NCBI GenBank assembly: GCA_937883885.1
Contig: CAKZXL010000373.1
Coordinates: forward strand, 1-8,756
DNA from: an uncultured Aquincola sp.
Lineage (GTDB): Bacteria > Pseudomonadota > Gammaproteobacteria > Burkholderiales > Burkholderiaceae
Direction of reading: 5' to 3'
DNA: 8,756 nt
Shown piece after piece: positions 1 to 6,631 of this stretch (the stretch's first letter is position 1; each line of letters begins with the position of its first letter). The position numbers and the translations under genes are program-made. The notes below the pieces were generated by a model. That model was not told the origin of the DNA and ran no database searches. It was given only the letters and a program-made list of their open reading frames with translations.

Positions 1-1907
1 CAGCAGGCGCCCGACAGGCCAGCCTGCTTGCCGGGCATGAACTCCAGCGCGCCATGGGTGCCGAAGTGCAGCACCGCATCGGCGCGGAAGTCTTCGCGCA
101 GGTAGCGGTAGAAGGCCGAGAAGGCATGCGTGGGCGTCATGCCTTTGTCGAACAGCAGGCGCATTGGGTCGCCTTCATGACCGAAGGCCGGCTGCACCAC
201 CACCAGCACCTGGCCGAACTGCCGGCCCAGCACGAAGATGGAGCGGCCGTTGCTCAACTGCCGCCCGGGCGCGGGGCCCCACTGCGCTTCGATCTCGCGC
301 AGCCAGCGCTCGCGCTTGACATGGTCGTTGGCGGGGATCAACGCATGCACGTTGGCATCGGCGCCGTGGTGGGCGGCATTGCCGGCCAGCAGGCTGTCGC
401 GCAGCGCATCCACCGTGGCCGGCAGGTCCACCGTGTAGCCCTCGGCCTTGAGCATGGCCAGCGTGCGGTGCAGCGACTCGAACACCGACAGGTAAGCCGC
501 GGTGCCGGTGCTGCCCGCATTGGGCGGAAAGTTGAAGATCACCACCGCCAGCTTGCGGCGCGCGCGCTCGCTGCGGCGCAGGGCCACCAGCTTGTGCACG
601 CGGGCGGCCAGCATCTGCGCGCGGTCGGGGCAGCTGCGCATGTCCTGCGCGTTGTCGGTGGCGTGGAAGCTGCAGCGCTGGGCGCAGCCGGTGCACACCG
701 TGCCTTCACCGCCCGGCCGGCCGCCGAACACGGTGGGGCCGGTGGCGCCGTCCAGCTCGGGGATGGCGACCATGATGGTGCTTTCCACCGGCAGCAGGCC
801 GCGCTCGCTGGCGCCCCATTGGTCCAGCGTCTGGAATTCCACCGGGTGGGCGGCCAGGTAGGGCACGTCCAGCTGGGCCAATGTTTGCTCGGCGGCCTGG
901 GCATCGTTGTAAGCCGGCCCGCCCACCAGCGAAAAGCCGGTGAGCGACACCACCGCATCCACCGTGGCGCGGCCTTCGTGCATGAAGAAGCGGTCGATGG
1001 CCGGGCGCGCATCCAGGCCGGCGGCAAAGGCGGGCCTGACCTTCAGACCCCGGGCTTCCAGCGCGGCGATCACGCCGTCGTAATGCGCGGTGTTGCCCGC
1101 CAGCAGGTACGAGCGCAGCAGCAGCAGGCCCACGGTGCCGGCCTCGGGCTGCAGCGGTGCCGCGGCCGGCAGGCGTTGCAGCGCATCGGCCGCTTCGCCC
1201 ATGCGGCCCGGCAGCCGCGGGTGGTACAGGCCCAGCTCCGGGTAGTCCACCGGCGCCGCGGCGGCCAGCGTGCCGCGCAGCGCACGCCGCGGCCCGTCGG
1301 CATAGCGGTCCACCAGGGCCAGCACCATGTTCTGCACGTTGTCCTGCGAGCCGCCCAGCCAGTACTGCAGCGTCAGGAAATAGGCCCGCAGGTCTTGCGC
1401 GGTGCCGGGCACAAAGCGCAGCAGCTGCGGCAGCCGGCGCAGCATCTTCATCTGCGCCGCGCCGCCGCTGGCCGGCGGCTTGCCCGCGGCCGAAGCCTTG
1501 CCGCGCAGGCGCTTGAGCAGCGCCATCGGCCCGCTGGCGGGCTTACCCATGTCCAGCTTGCCCAGCCGTGTCAGGCGCACCACCTCGCCGGCCGAGACGG
1601 CGCACACCATCGCGTCGCACTGGTCGCGCCGGGCCTGCAGCGCAGGCATCACCGGCAGGAAGTGCTCTTCCATGAACAGCATCGTGGCCACCACGATGTC
1701 GGCCTGCGCGATGTCGGCCAGGCAGCGTTCCAGCGCGGCGGGCTGCGCCGCCCAGTCCGAAGCCGCATGCTGGCTGAGCACCAAGCCGGGCAGCCGCCGC
1801 CGCAGGGCCACCCGCGCCCGGTCGGTGGCGCTGGCCAGGTGCGTATCCATCGTGACGATGACCACCCGGTACGGCGTGGGGTCGAGAGTCGGGATGGGCG
1901 AGGGCAT
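1..1907 (-). CDS. bchH: Magnesium chelatase large subunit BchH (3' part beyond window)
   Basis: BchH binds protoporphyrin IX and, with the AAA+ motor BchI/BchD, inserts Mg2+ in the first committed step of bacteriochlorophyll synthesis. I translated the whole visible frame by hand: 635 residues, no stop or frameshift, about half the usual roughly 1,200. It opens with YRVVIVTMDTHLASA (from residue 13). A Cys group C405-x2-C408-x3-C412 plus C426 follows, then FNFPPNAGSTGTAAYLSVF, and near the edge HFGTHGALEFMPGKQAGLS with H618. The last block is the BchH/CobN-family signature in its BchH form; cobaltochelatase CobN has a GKHGNLEW-like version. The ATG at 1907 is favoured because an in-frame TAG lies three codons upstream (1917–1919) and the conserved N-terminus begins about 12 residues in. 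No Shine-Dalgarno sequence is visible. Its upstream neighbour is a toxin-antitoxin cassette, not the usual bchB. Whether this is the only bchH cannot be told from this window. Confidence 0.96.
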   Translation of the reverse strand, partial: MPSPIPTLDPTPYRVVIVTMDTHLASATDRARVALRRRLPGLVLSQHAASDWAAQPAALERCLADIAQADIVVATMLFMEEHFLPVMPALQARRDQCDAMVCAVSAGEVVRLTRLGKLDMGKPASGPMALLKRLRGKASAAGKPPASGGAAQMKMLRRLPQLLRFVPGTAQDLRAYFLTLQYWLGGSQDNVQNMVLALVDRYADGPRRALRGTLAAAAPVDYPELGLYHPRLPGRMGEAADALQRLPAAAPLQPEAGTVGLLLLRSYLLAGNTAHYDGVIAALEARGLKVRPAFAAGLDARPAIDRFFMHEGRATVDAVVSLTGFSLVGGPAYNDAQAAEQTLAQLDVPYLAAHPVEFQTLDQWGASERGLLPVESTIMVAIPELDGATGPTVFGGRPGGEGTVCTGCAQRCSFHATDNAQDMRSCPDRAQMLAARVHKLVALRRSERARRKLAVVIFNFPPNAGSTGTAAYLSVFESLHRTLAMLKAEGYTVDLPATVDALRDSLLAGNAAHHGADANVHALIPANDHVKRERWLREIEAQWGPAPGRQLSNGRSIFVLGRQFGQVLVVVQPAFGHEGDPMRLLFDKGMTPTHAFSAFYRYLREDFRADAVLHFGTHGALEFMPGKQAGLSGAC

Positions 1908-1913
1908 GAGCCC

Positions 1914-1942
1914 AATCTAGGGCTGACACGAAGAAGTGTCAA
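1914..1942 (-). promoter_or_regulatory. Sigma-70-type promoter of bchH
   Basis: On the minus strand a perfect -35 hexamer TTGACA (1942–1937) is followed after exactly 17 nt by TAGATT (1919–1914), which matches TATAAT at 4 of 6 positions. The -10 ends six bases before the bchH ATG. The expected transcription start, seven bases past the -10, therefore falls on or next to the A of the start codon. The upstream gene ends at 1996, so this promoter sits in the only 88-base gap in front of bchH. It would free bchH from the puh operon. The match is by eye and has not been tested. Confidence 0.65.
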
Positions 1943-1955
1943 TACAGCGTGACAC
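1924..1955. promoter_or_regulatory. PpsR/CrtJ-type operator with three half-sites
   Basis: The + strand reads TGT at 1937–1939, twelve bases, then ACA at 1952–1954. This is the TGT-N12-ACA consensus of the photosynthesis repressor PpsR/CrtJ. Its arms extend to GTGTCA (1936–1941) and TGACAC (1950–1955). A third half-site, TGACAC at 1924–1929, forms a second perfect inverted repeat with 1936–1941 across a 6-base spacer. The sites cover the -35 hexamer and the -35/-10 spacer of the bchH promoter, a position that fits repression by steric blocking. PpsR/CrtJ is known to control bch, crt and puc genes under oxygen; its use here is inferred from motif and position only. Confidence 0.6.
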
Positions 1956-1995
1956 TCACCCTGGCTCCAATCGCTTGACGCGACTCGTCGTGGCC

Positions 1996-2387
1996 TCACG
2001 TCCGCAAGGGCTGGGCGTGCTGTGGAAACGCCTTCAGGATCTTCTTGTCCATCGTGATCAGCGACGTCTGCAGCCGCTGCGCCAACGCCACGAACTCGCA
2101 GTCGTACGCCGAGCAATCGCTGCGAATCACCAGGGCCATGACCTCCTGCGAGGCGACCGGAAACTCGAAGCCGTCCATCAGCGACTCTGCTTCCGCCTGG
2201 AGGGCGCAGACCTGCTCAAAGCTCAGGGTCTTGCGGCGCAGATAGCCGGCCAGGATGTTTCTGAACTCACTGCGCCACAGCAAAGGCGCGGCCCATTCCG
2301 GATCGCGGCCAGCAGCGCGTCAGCCGCTGCTGTGAACTCGCCGGGCAGGTACAGGTAGGCCAGCACATGGCTGTCAACCACGATCAC
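1996..2387 (-). pseudogene. vapC: Frameshifted VapC-like PIN-domain toxin
   Basis: VapC toxins are PIN-domain RNases that cut tRNA or other RNA and are held inactive by a partner antitoxin. The first frame starts at a GTG (2387) overlapping the antitoxin stop as GTGA and reads VIVVDSHVLAYLYLPGEFTA. It then runs into sequence unlike the family. One base over, the frame continues as DPEWAAPLLWRSEFRNILAG and on to SDCSAYDCEFVALA and LITMDKKILKAFP. The shift lies at 2302–2310, where the minus strand has CTGGCCGCGATCCG. One extra C (CTGGCCCGCGATCCG) restores a 130-residue protein of normal length. All four expected acidic PIN residues remain in the two pieces: D5, E41, D96 and D114 of the restored chain. 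Either the toxin has decayed, leaving an orphan antitoxin, or this is a base error in the sequence; ribosomal frameshifting is a less likely third option. Confidence 0.85.
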
Positions 2388-2629
2388 TTGCGCCCCGCGC
2401 GTTTGGCGGCATCGATGTCGGCTGCGGTGAACGGGCCCCGCGGCAGGCTGGCCCGCAACTCGCACGCGCGCGCCAGGCGCTCGTCGGCCGTCGTGCGGTT
2501 AGGCAGCAGCACTGCTTCCAGGCAGACGATGGCTTCGCTGTTCAAGCTGCGGCGGTGCAACCCGGCCGCTGCCTTCAGGCGCTCGTGCACCGCGTCGGGA
2601 ATGTTCTTCAGCGTCAGAGAGGTGGGCAT
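2384..2629 (-). CDS. vapB: Ribbon-helix-helix antitoxin of a VapBC/FitAB-type pair
   Basis: Predicted 81-residue DNA-binding antitoxin. The N-terminus MPTSLTLKNIPDAVHERLKA is a short beta strand followed by a helix, as in FitA-like ribbon-helix-helix proteins. A second helix around HRRSLNSEAI follows. The C-terminal tail (GPFTAADIDAAKRAGRK) is of the kind that wraps the PIN toxin. I chose the ATG at 2629 because the homologous part begins there; upstream in-frame ATGs at 2665 and 2692 would add proline-rich, unfamilylike residues and would put a likely operator palindrome inside the gene. The Shine-Dalgarno sequence is weak. The stop overlaps the toxin GTG, so the two were translationally coupled. 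The puhE frame overlaps this gene in another phase (2499–2629). The partner toxin is broken, so the protein may now serve only as a DNA-binding repressor, or do nothing. Confidence 0.85.
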   Translation of the reverse strand: MPTSLTLKNIPDAVHERLKAAAGLHRRSLNSEAIVCLEAVLLPNRTTADERLARACELRASLPRGPFTAADIDAAKRAGRK

Positions 2630-3473
2630 GCGACAACTCGGCGGCGGGAACCAAAACGGTTCCATCTTGGCGGAGTGAGTCACCTTGGGCAACCGCCGGT
2701 GCTGTTCCGGCCTGGGCCTCTCTGGCCCTCAACCCCCACTTCCACAACCACTCGCTGGGCAGCGGCAGCACCAGCAGCCAGTGCTCCAGCACGCCCAGGG
2801 TCAGCAGCGCGGCCGTCAGCAGGCGGGCGGTTTCGTCGAAGCGACCGATGCCGGTTTGCAGCGCGGCCTGCCACACGGCGGCGGTGGCGGCGGTGCCCAG
2901 CAGGATGGAGACGGGGAACAGGCGGTTGCTGGGGCGCTGGCGGAAGTAGCTGTGCAGGTAGGCGATGTGCGGCGGCAGGAAGCTTTCGTTGAGGTTGCGC
3001 ACGCCCAAAAACACGTTGAGCTTGCTGCTCTGGCGCATGCACCACAGCGCGCCGAAGGTCCAGGCCGCGACCTGGTTGGGCTGGCGCCAGGTCAGGGCCA
3101 GCACCGCGGCAAACAGCACCAGTAGCGCCAGTTCATGGAACAGCACCACCTCGAACGCGCGGGCTGCACGTTGCCAGCGCCGTGCGTCGGACGGGCATGG
3201 CGTGCGCCGCGGGCCGGTGACGTAGCCCAGCAGGAAGGCCACCTCCTGCCAGGCCCACACCATCAGCGCGGCGGTGAAGGCCAGGTAGGCGCCGGTCACG
3301 CGGGTGTCGTCGGCGGTGGCGGCCACGCCGCACAAGGCCACGGCCAGCAGCACGGTGGCACCCCCCATGGTGAACGGGTGGGTGCTGCGCGGCAGGCCCA
3401 CCAGCCACAGGATGGCGCCGGTGCTGAACCACCACGCCAGCAGCACGTACAAGAGCGGGCCGGCCTGCTGCAT
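2499..3473 (-). CDS. puhE: PuhE photosynthetic complex assembly protein with unusual C-terminal extension
   Basis: PuhE is a polytopic inner-membrane protein encoded beside acsF in purple bacteria; it is thought to aid assembly or tune levels of reaction centre and bacteriochlorophyll. Hydrophobic segments appear near residues 6–26, 37–55, 60–84, 107–128, 187–205 and 215–238. Recognisable blocks are HELALL (113–118), RQSSKLNVFLGVRNLNESFL (147–166), and LEHWLLVLPLPSEWLW (229–244). The ATG at 3473 starts the family-like sequence 34 bases after the acsF stop; no strong Shine-Dalgarno sequence is seen. The family-like part ends near residue 254 (about 2711). The frame then runs on for 70 residues of hydrophilic, low-complexity sequence to a stop at 2499, overlapping vapB. 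I infer that the tail is read-through into inserted DNA and is not part of the original protein. Total length is 324 residues. Confidence 0.9.
   Translation of the reverse strand: MQQAGPLLYVLLAWWFSTGAILWLVGLPRSTHPFTMGGATVLLAVALCGVAATADDTRVTGAYLAFTAALMVWAWQEVAFLLGYVTGPRRTPCPSDARRWQRAARAFEVVLFHELALLVLFAAVLALTWRQPNQVAAWTFGALWCMRQSSKLNVFLGVRNLNESFLPPHIAYLHSYFRQRPSNRLFPVSILLGTAATAAVWQAALQTGIGRFDETARLLTAALLTLGVLEHWLLVLPLPSEWLWKWGLRAREAQAGTAPAVAQGDSLRQDGTVLVPAAELSHAHLSDAEEHSRRGARAPEGSGRVAPPQLEQRSHRLPGSSAAA
2647..2663. promoter_or_regulatory. Candidate vapB autoregulatory operator (inverted repeat)
   Basis: GGAACC (2647–2652), five bases AAAAC, then GGTTCC (2658–2663) form a perfect 6-bp inverted repeat 17 bases upstream of the chosen vapB start. 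Ribbon-helix-helix antitoxins usually repress their own operon by binding such palindromes next to the start. No clear -35/-10 pair was seen, so the role rests on position and symmetry alone. Confidence 0.4.
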
Positions 3474-3507
3474 GGCGTGTGTGATGCGGCGGCGATGGGC
3501 GGCCGAA

Positions 3508-4578
3508 CTACCAGGCCGGCGCCACGCGCACCTGCGCCGGCAGCGCATGCCGCTGCACCGGCTGCAGGTACAGCCGCGCAAAGGTCAGGCTGGCCTGCAC
3601 CGCACAGGCGGCCTGCTGCAGCCTGCCGCGCAGGCCGCCGCGCGCCTTGGCCTCGTCCATGCGGGCCTGCGACGCCACCAGGCGGTTGAGCCCGCGCAGG
3701 AAGGCGGGGCGCTCGACGTCCAGCGAGATCGGGAACACCTGCTTGCTGATCTCGGTGGTGATGCGAAAGACGGTGAGGTCGTACTCGGTCGGGTCCAGCC
3801 CCATCGCCTGCTTGAGCGCGGGCCGGTTGTGGTCGCGCACGTACATGGTGGCGTACACCGCCAGCAGGAAAAAGCGCACCCACAGCAGGTTGCCGCCGCG
3901 CAGCAGGTGAGGGTGGGCGCGCAGCAGCAGCGCGAACGATTCGCCATGGCGGAATTCGTCGTTGCACCAGCGCTCGAACCAGCGAAAGATCGGATGAAAG
4001 CGCAGCTCGGGGTGGCGTTCCAGCTGGCGGTAGATGGTGATGTAACGGGCGTAGCCGATCTTCTCCGACAGGTAGGTGGCGTAGAAGATGTACTTGGGCT
4101 TGAAGAAGGTGTAGCGCTTGGTGCGCTTGAGGGCGCCCAGGTCCACGCCCAGCCCGTAGTCCTTGAGCGACTGGTTGATGAAGCCGGCGTGCCGCGATTC
4201 GTCGCGTGCCATGTAGCGCATCAGCGCCTTGATGTCGGGGTTGTGGCTGCGCTTGAAGATCTCGTTGTAGAGCACGCAGCCCGAGAACTCCGAGGTGAGC
4301 GACGAGACCAGGAAGTCGAGGAACTCGGCCCGCAGCTCGGGCGACCAGGTGGGCGTGAGCGCGGCCACTTCTTCCGCGAACTGCGGCGTGCGCTGGAAGT
4401 GGTCGTGGTTGTTGTCGCCTTCGTACTCGGCCAGCATCGCGTCCCACTCGGCGCGCAGCGGGCTCACGTCCAGCTGGTCCAGCGCCGCGAAGTCGGTGGT
4501 GTAGAAGCGCGGGCTCAGCATCGTGGAGGCGCGGGCGCGCTCGATGGCTTGCTCGGGGCTGTGGAGGGCGGTGTCCAT
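3508..4578 (-). CDS. acsF: Mg-protoporphyrin IX monomethyl ester oxidative cyclase (aerobic, AcsF)
   Basis: AcsF uses O2 and a di-iron centre to close the fifth (E) ring, making divinyl protochlorophyllide from Mg-protoporphyrin IX monomethyl ester, the product of BchM in the same operon. The protein is 356 residues, normal for the family. Ferritin-like iron-binding motifs are visible: E97 in [14 protein letters not shown]127-x2-H130 in RDESRHAGF, and E208-x2-H211 in [10 protein letters not shown]. The N-terminal block [10 protein letters not shown] and the [20 protein letters not shown] stretch are typical of AcsF. The ATG at 4578 has an excellent Shine-Dalgarno AGGAG (4588–4584) at 5 bases; an upstream in-frame ATG at 4623 has none and lies before the end of the puhC gap, so I reject it. 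Presence of acsF implies pigment synthesis with oxygen; an anaerobic BchE could exist elsewhere. Confidence 0.97.
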   Translation of the reverse strand: MDTALHSPEQAIERARASTMLSPRFYTTDFAALDQLDVSPLRAEWDAMLAEYEGDNNHDHFQRTPQFAEEVAALTPTWSPELRAEFLDFLVSSLTSEFSGCVLYNEIFKRSHNPDIKALMRYMARDESRHAGFINQSLKDYGLGVDLGALKRTKRYTFFKPKYIFYATYLSEKIGYARYITIYRQLERHPELRFHPIFRWFERWCNDEFRHGESFALLLRAHPHLLRGGNLLWVRFFLLAVYATMYVRDHNRPALKQAMGLDPTEYDLTVFRITTEISKQVFPISLDVERPAFLRGLNRLVASQARMDEAKARGGLRGRLQQAACAVQASLTFARLYLQPVQRHALPAQVRVAPAW

Positions 4579-4610
4579 GGGTTCTCCTGCGGGGTTGTCG
4601 CGCCCGGGGG

Positions 4611-5075
4611 TCAGGGCGTGCATGGTGCCTGCGGCAGCAGGGCCACGAAGACGCCGGCATTGACCGGACCGAAGGCTTCCAGGTCGATGCGGCGGCCGGT
4701 GCCGGGGTCTTGCAGCGTCAGCCGGCCATCGGCGTAGGCCAGCAGCAGGAAGGGCATCTGCGGACCCAGCTGCTGGCGCTTGCGCTCGCGCACCAGGCCG
4801 CGCACCGCGCTGCGCAAAAAGCCGTTGGTGCCGGGCGCCACGGTGTGCAGCAATGCGCCGCTGGCCGCATCGCGCACCGCGATGCCGCCATCGGCCAGGT
4901 CGTCGAACTGGAGGCTGCGGGCCTGCAGCACGGGGGCCGTGGGTTCGCTGCCGCCGCCCAGGCCCAGCCAGCGCACGATGGCCACGCCGATGAGGGTCAC
5001 CAGCACCAGCGCGCCCAGTGCCGCCAGCGGCAGCCGCGGGGTGGCAGTCAGGTGCAGGGGCGTGATGGTGGCCAT
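4611..5075 (-). CDS. puhC: PuhC photosynthetic complex assembly protein
   Basis: PuhC helps organise the reaction centre–LH1 core. The 154-residue product has a short N-terminal cytoplasmic stretch, one transmembrane helix at about residues 16–35 ([20 protein letters not shown]), and a soluble domain expected in the periplasm. That domain carries [19 protein letters not shown] (55–73), a basic segment VRERKRQQ (95–102) and a C-terminal [19 protein letters not shown] (123–141), the layout of the family. The start ATG at 5075 lies 10 bases after the puhB stop. A Shine-Dalgarno sequence is hardly visible, so it is probably translated by coupling to puhB. Identification rests on layout, motifs and the fixed place between puhB and acsF. 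Confidence 0.9.
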   Translation of the reverse strand: MATITPLHLTATPRLPLAALGALVLVTLIGVAIVRWLGLGGGSEPTAPVLQARSLQFDDLADGGIAVRDAASGALLHTVAPGTNGFLRSAVRGLVRERKRQQLGPQMPFLLLAYADGRLTLQDPGTGRRIDLEAFGPVNAGVFVALLPQAPCTP

Positions 5076-5085
5076 GGTGGCTTGT

Positions 5086-5835
5086 CTAGACAACTGCGCG
5101 CAGCGGGCGCGGGTGGCGCGGCGTGGCGGCGTCCGGCGTTGGCGCCGAGACCTGGGTCTGGGCGTCGGCGGACAGCGCCGCCGCCGACCCGGGCGTGGCC
5201 GGCAGTGCAGCGGCCACCAGCAGCTCGGCCACCTCGTCCACCTGCGGCAGCGCGCGCAGCATCGGCTGGGCGCGGCGCAGCTGCCAGGGGCGGACATGCG
5301 GCCACAGCTGCAGCCAGGCGATGCGGTCGGGGCCCGAGAGCTGCAGCGCGATGCTGCCGCGCCCCGCGCGGCCGCGGCGCAGTGCCGCCCCGGCGATGCA
5401 GCGATGCGGCACATTGAAGGTGACGGTGAGCACGATGCCCACCCGCATCACCACCCGGCGGCTGGTGAGGGTGTAGCAGGTGGTGCGGGCGCTGAGCCAG
5501 GCCAGCAGTGCCACCGTGCCCAGGCCGGTGGCCGCCAGCAGCAGCGGGCCGGCCATCAGCGCCAGCAGCGGCAGCGGCGGCGTGCCGGCGGCGGCCAGCT
5601 CGGCGATGCGCCAGGCCAGCAGCGCGCCGAAATACAGCGCGATGGCCCGCAGGTGAAAGGCCTCGCGCGCCAGCGTGGGCCAGTGCGGGCGGCCTTGCCA
5701 CAGCAGCACCTCGTCGGCGGGCAGGGCTTCGGGCAGGCCGGGGGCGGCCTCGAACTCATGCTCATGGGCCAGGCCGGGGCTGTGCCGATGGACGGGCGCG
5801 TGGGCCTGGCCGGTGGCAGCGCGCAGCGTGGTCAC
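5086..5835 (-). CDS. puhB: PuhB reaction-centre assembly factor (bacterial PH-like domain)
   Basis: PuhB is a membrane protein that assists reaction-centre assembly. The 249-residue protein has a hydrophilic N-terminus with DEVLLWQGRPHWPTLAREAF (41–60), two transmembrane helices near 62–82 and 88–114, and then a PH-like domain beginning YTLTSRRVVMRVGIVL (121–136) with FNVPHRCIAGA (140–150) and a Trp-rich end WLQLWPHVRPWQ. The C-terminal 40 residues are Ala/Pro-rich and probably disordered. The start is GTG at 5835, which overlaps the puhA TGA as GTGA, showing translational coupling to the H subunit. Gene place and the YTLTSRRVV block make the call firm. Confidence 0.93.
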   Translation of the reverse strand: MTTLRAATGQAHAPVHRHSPGLAHEHEFEAAPGLPEALPADEVLLWQGRPHWPTLAREAFHLRAIALYFGALLAWRIAELAAAGTPPLPLLALMAGPLLLAATGLGTVALLAWLSARTTCYTLTSRRVVMRVGIVLTVTFNVPHRCIAGAALRRGRAGRGSIALQLSGPDRIAWLQLWPHVRPWQLRRAQPMLRALPQVDEVAELLVAAALPATPGSAAALSADAQTQVSAPTPDAATPRHPRPLRAVV

Positions 5836-6599
5836 AGCAGCGGCTCCGCACGGGCGGGCGTGGCGTACAAGGTGCCGGCCCCGTAATAGGCCATCACCTT
5901 CTCTTCTTCCAGCATGGTCAGGCGCTCAGGGTTGCGCAGGGCCGGCACGCCGGCGAACTGCGCGCCCAGGATGGAGCGCACCTGCACCCGGTGCGGCTTG
6001 ACCCGCGCGAAGTTCATCGGCAGCAGCACGGTGTGGGCCAGGCCGGGCACCTTCACTTCGAGGTAGCGGAACAGCATCTCGGCCTGGTCGACCCACAGGT
6101 CCACCACTTCGCCGCCCACCGTGCCGTCGGCGCCGATCACCGGCAGGCCGCGCGGGTCGGGGTCTTGCGGGTCCACGCGCATCGCAGGCACGGCGCGCAG
6201 CGGCAGCAGCCGCGGCTGCAGGTCTTCGGTGGTGTCGACGATGTCGGGCCGCTCCGCCCAGGCGCCGGGGCCGATGCCGGCCTGCATCGGATCGCCCACG
6301 GGCTCGATCGGCGCACCCAGGAAGCGGCCGGTCAGCCGCGCCTTCTCAGGCGCCACCGGCGCGGCGCGGTTGGGCACGCTCACCGTGCGGCCGTCGCGCA
6401 GCACATAGGTCTTGGGCTTGGGGATGGGCGGAAAGCCCTGCACGTCGATGCGGCCGCCCGAGCGGTCGGACTCCAGCGGATAGCCCTCGCGCTTGTTCTC
6501 CTGGTGCAGGTAGTAGATGAGGCCTGCGAAGAAGATCCAGAAGCCGTACAGCGTGAGCTGGGCCACGTCGATGTATTGCGTGATGGCGCCGGTTTGCAT
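5832..6599 (-). CDS. puhA: Photosynthetic reaction centre H subunit
   Basis: The H subunit caps the cytoplasmic face of the L/M reaction centre and channels protons to the QB quinone. At 255 residues it has the normal length. It begins MQTGAITQYIDVAQLTLYGF, has one transmembrane helix at about 12–31, and then NKREGYPLE just after the helix. The cytoplasmic PRC-barrel domain holds GGEVVDLWVDQAEMLFRYLE (162–181), and the C-terminus is EEEKVMAYYGAGTLYATPARAEPLL, very close to the Rhodobacter H protein. From memory of that alignment, E174 sits where Glu H173 of the proton path is expected. The ATG at 6599 has a strong Shine-Dalgarno AAGGAG (6611–6606) six bases upstream. It follows lhaA by 32 bases. 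In relatives puhA also has a promoter inside lhaA; I did not identify one here. Confidence 0.98.
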   Translation of the reverse strand: MQTGAITQYIDVAQLTLYGFWIFFAGLIYYLHQENKREGYPLESDRSGGRIDVQGFPPIPKPKTYVLRDGRTVSVPNRAAPVAPEKARLTGRFLGAPIEPVGDPMQAGIGPGAWAERPDIVDTTEDLQPRLLPLRAVPAMRVDPQDPDPRGLPVIGADGTVGGEVVDLWVDQAEMLFRYLEVKVPGLAHTVLLPMNFARVKPHRVQVRSILGAQFAGVPALRNPERLTMLEEEKVMAYYGAGTLYATPARAEPLL

Positions 6600-6631
6600 G
6601 ATGGACTCCTTGGAAGGCGGCGGGAGTTACT

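Noticed and set aside
54..1952. Long open plus-strand frame of 632 codons opposite bchH
   Set aside because: It is codon-aligned antisense to bchH, rich in His/Arg/Gln/Ala as expected from the complement of a high-GC gene, and has no recognisable domain. The bchH reading is certain.
2675..2683. GTGAGTCAC near-palindrome upstream of vapB, similar to GTGA…TCAC near the bchH promoter
   Set aside because: The arms are only four bases and the two sites are not the same sequence; I cannot call them insertion-site duplications.
2630..2692. Upstream in-frame starts for the antitoxin at 2692 and 2665
   Set aside because: The added residues are unlike RHH antitoxins and would place the likely operator inside the coding region.
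4579..4623. Upstream in-frame ATG for acsF at 4623
   Set aside because: It overlaps the end of puhC and has no ribosome site, while the ATG at 4578 has AGGAG at five bases.
3304..4737. Plus-strand frame of 477 codons opposite puhE, acsF and puhC
   Set aside because: It spans three well-identified minus-strand genes and has shadow-like composition; there is no ribosome site or family motif.
5082..5093. 12-base perfect palindrome TTGTCTAGACAA over the puhB stop codon
   Set aside because: One or two such palindromes are expected by chance in a window this size, and it lacks T-tract or operator context.
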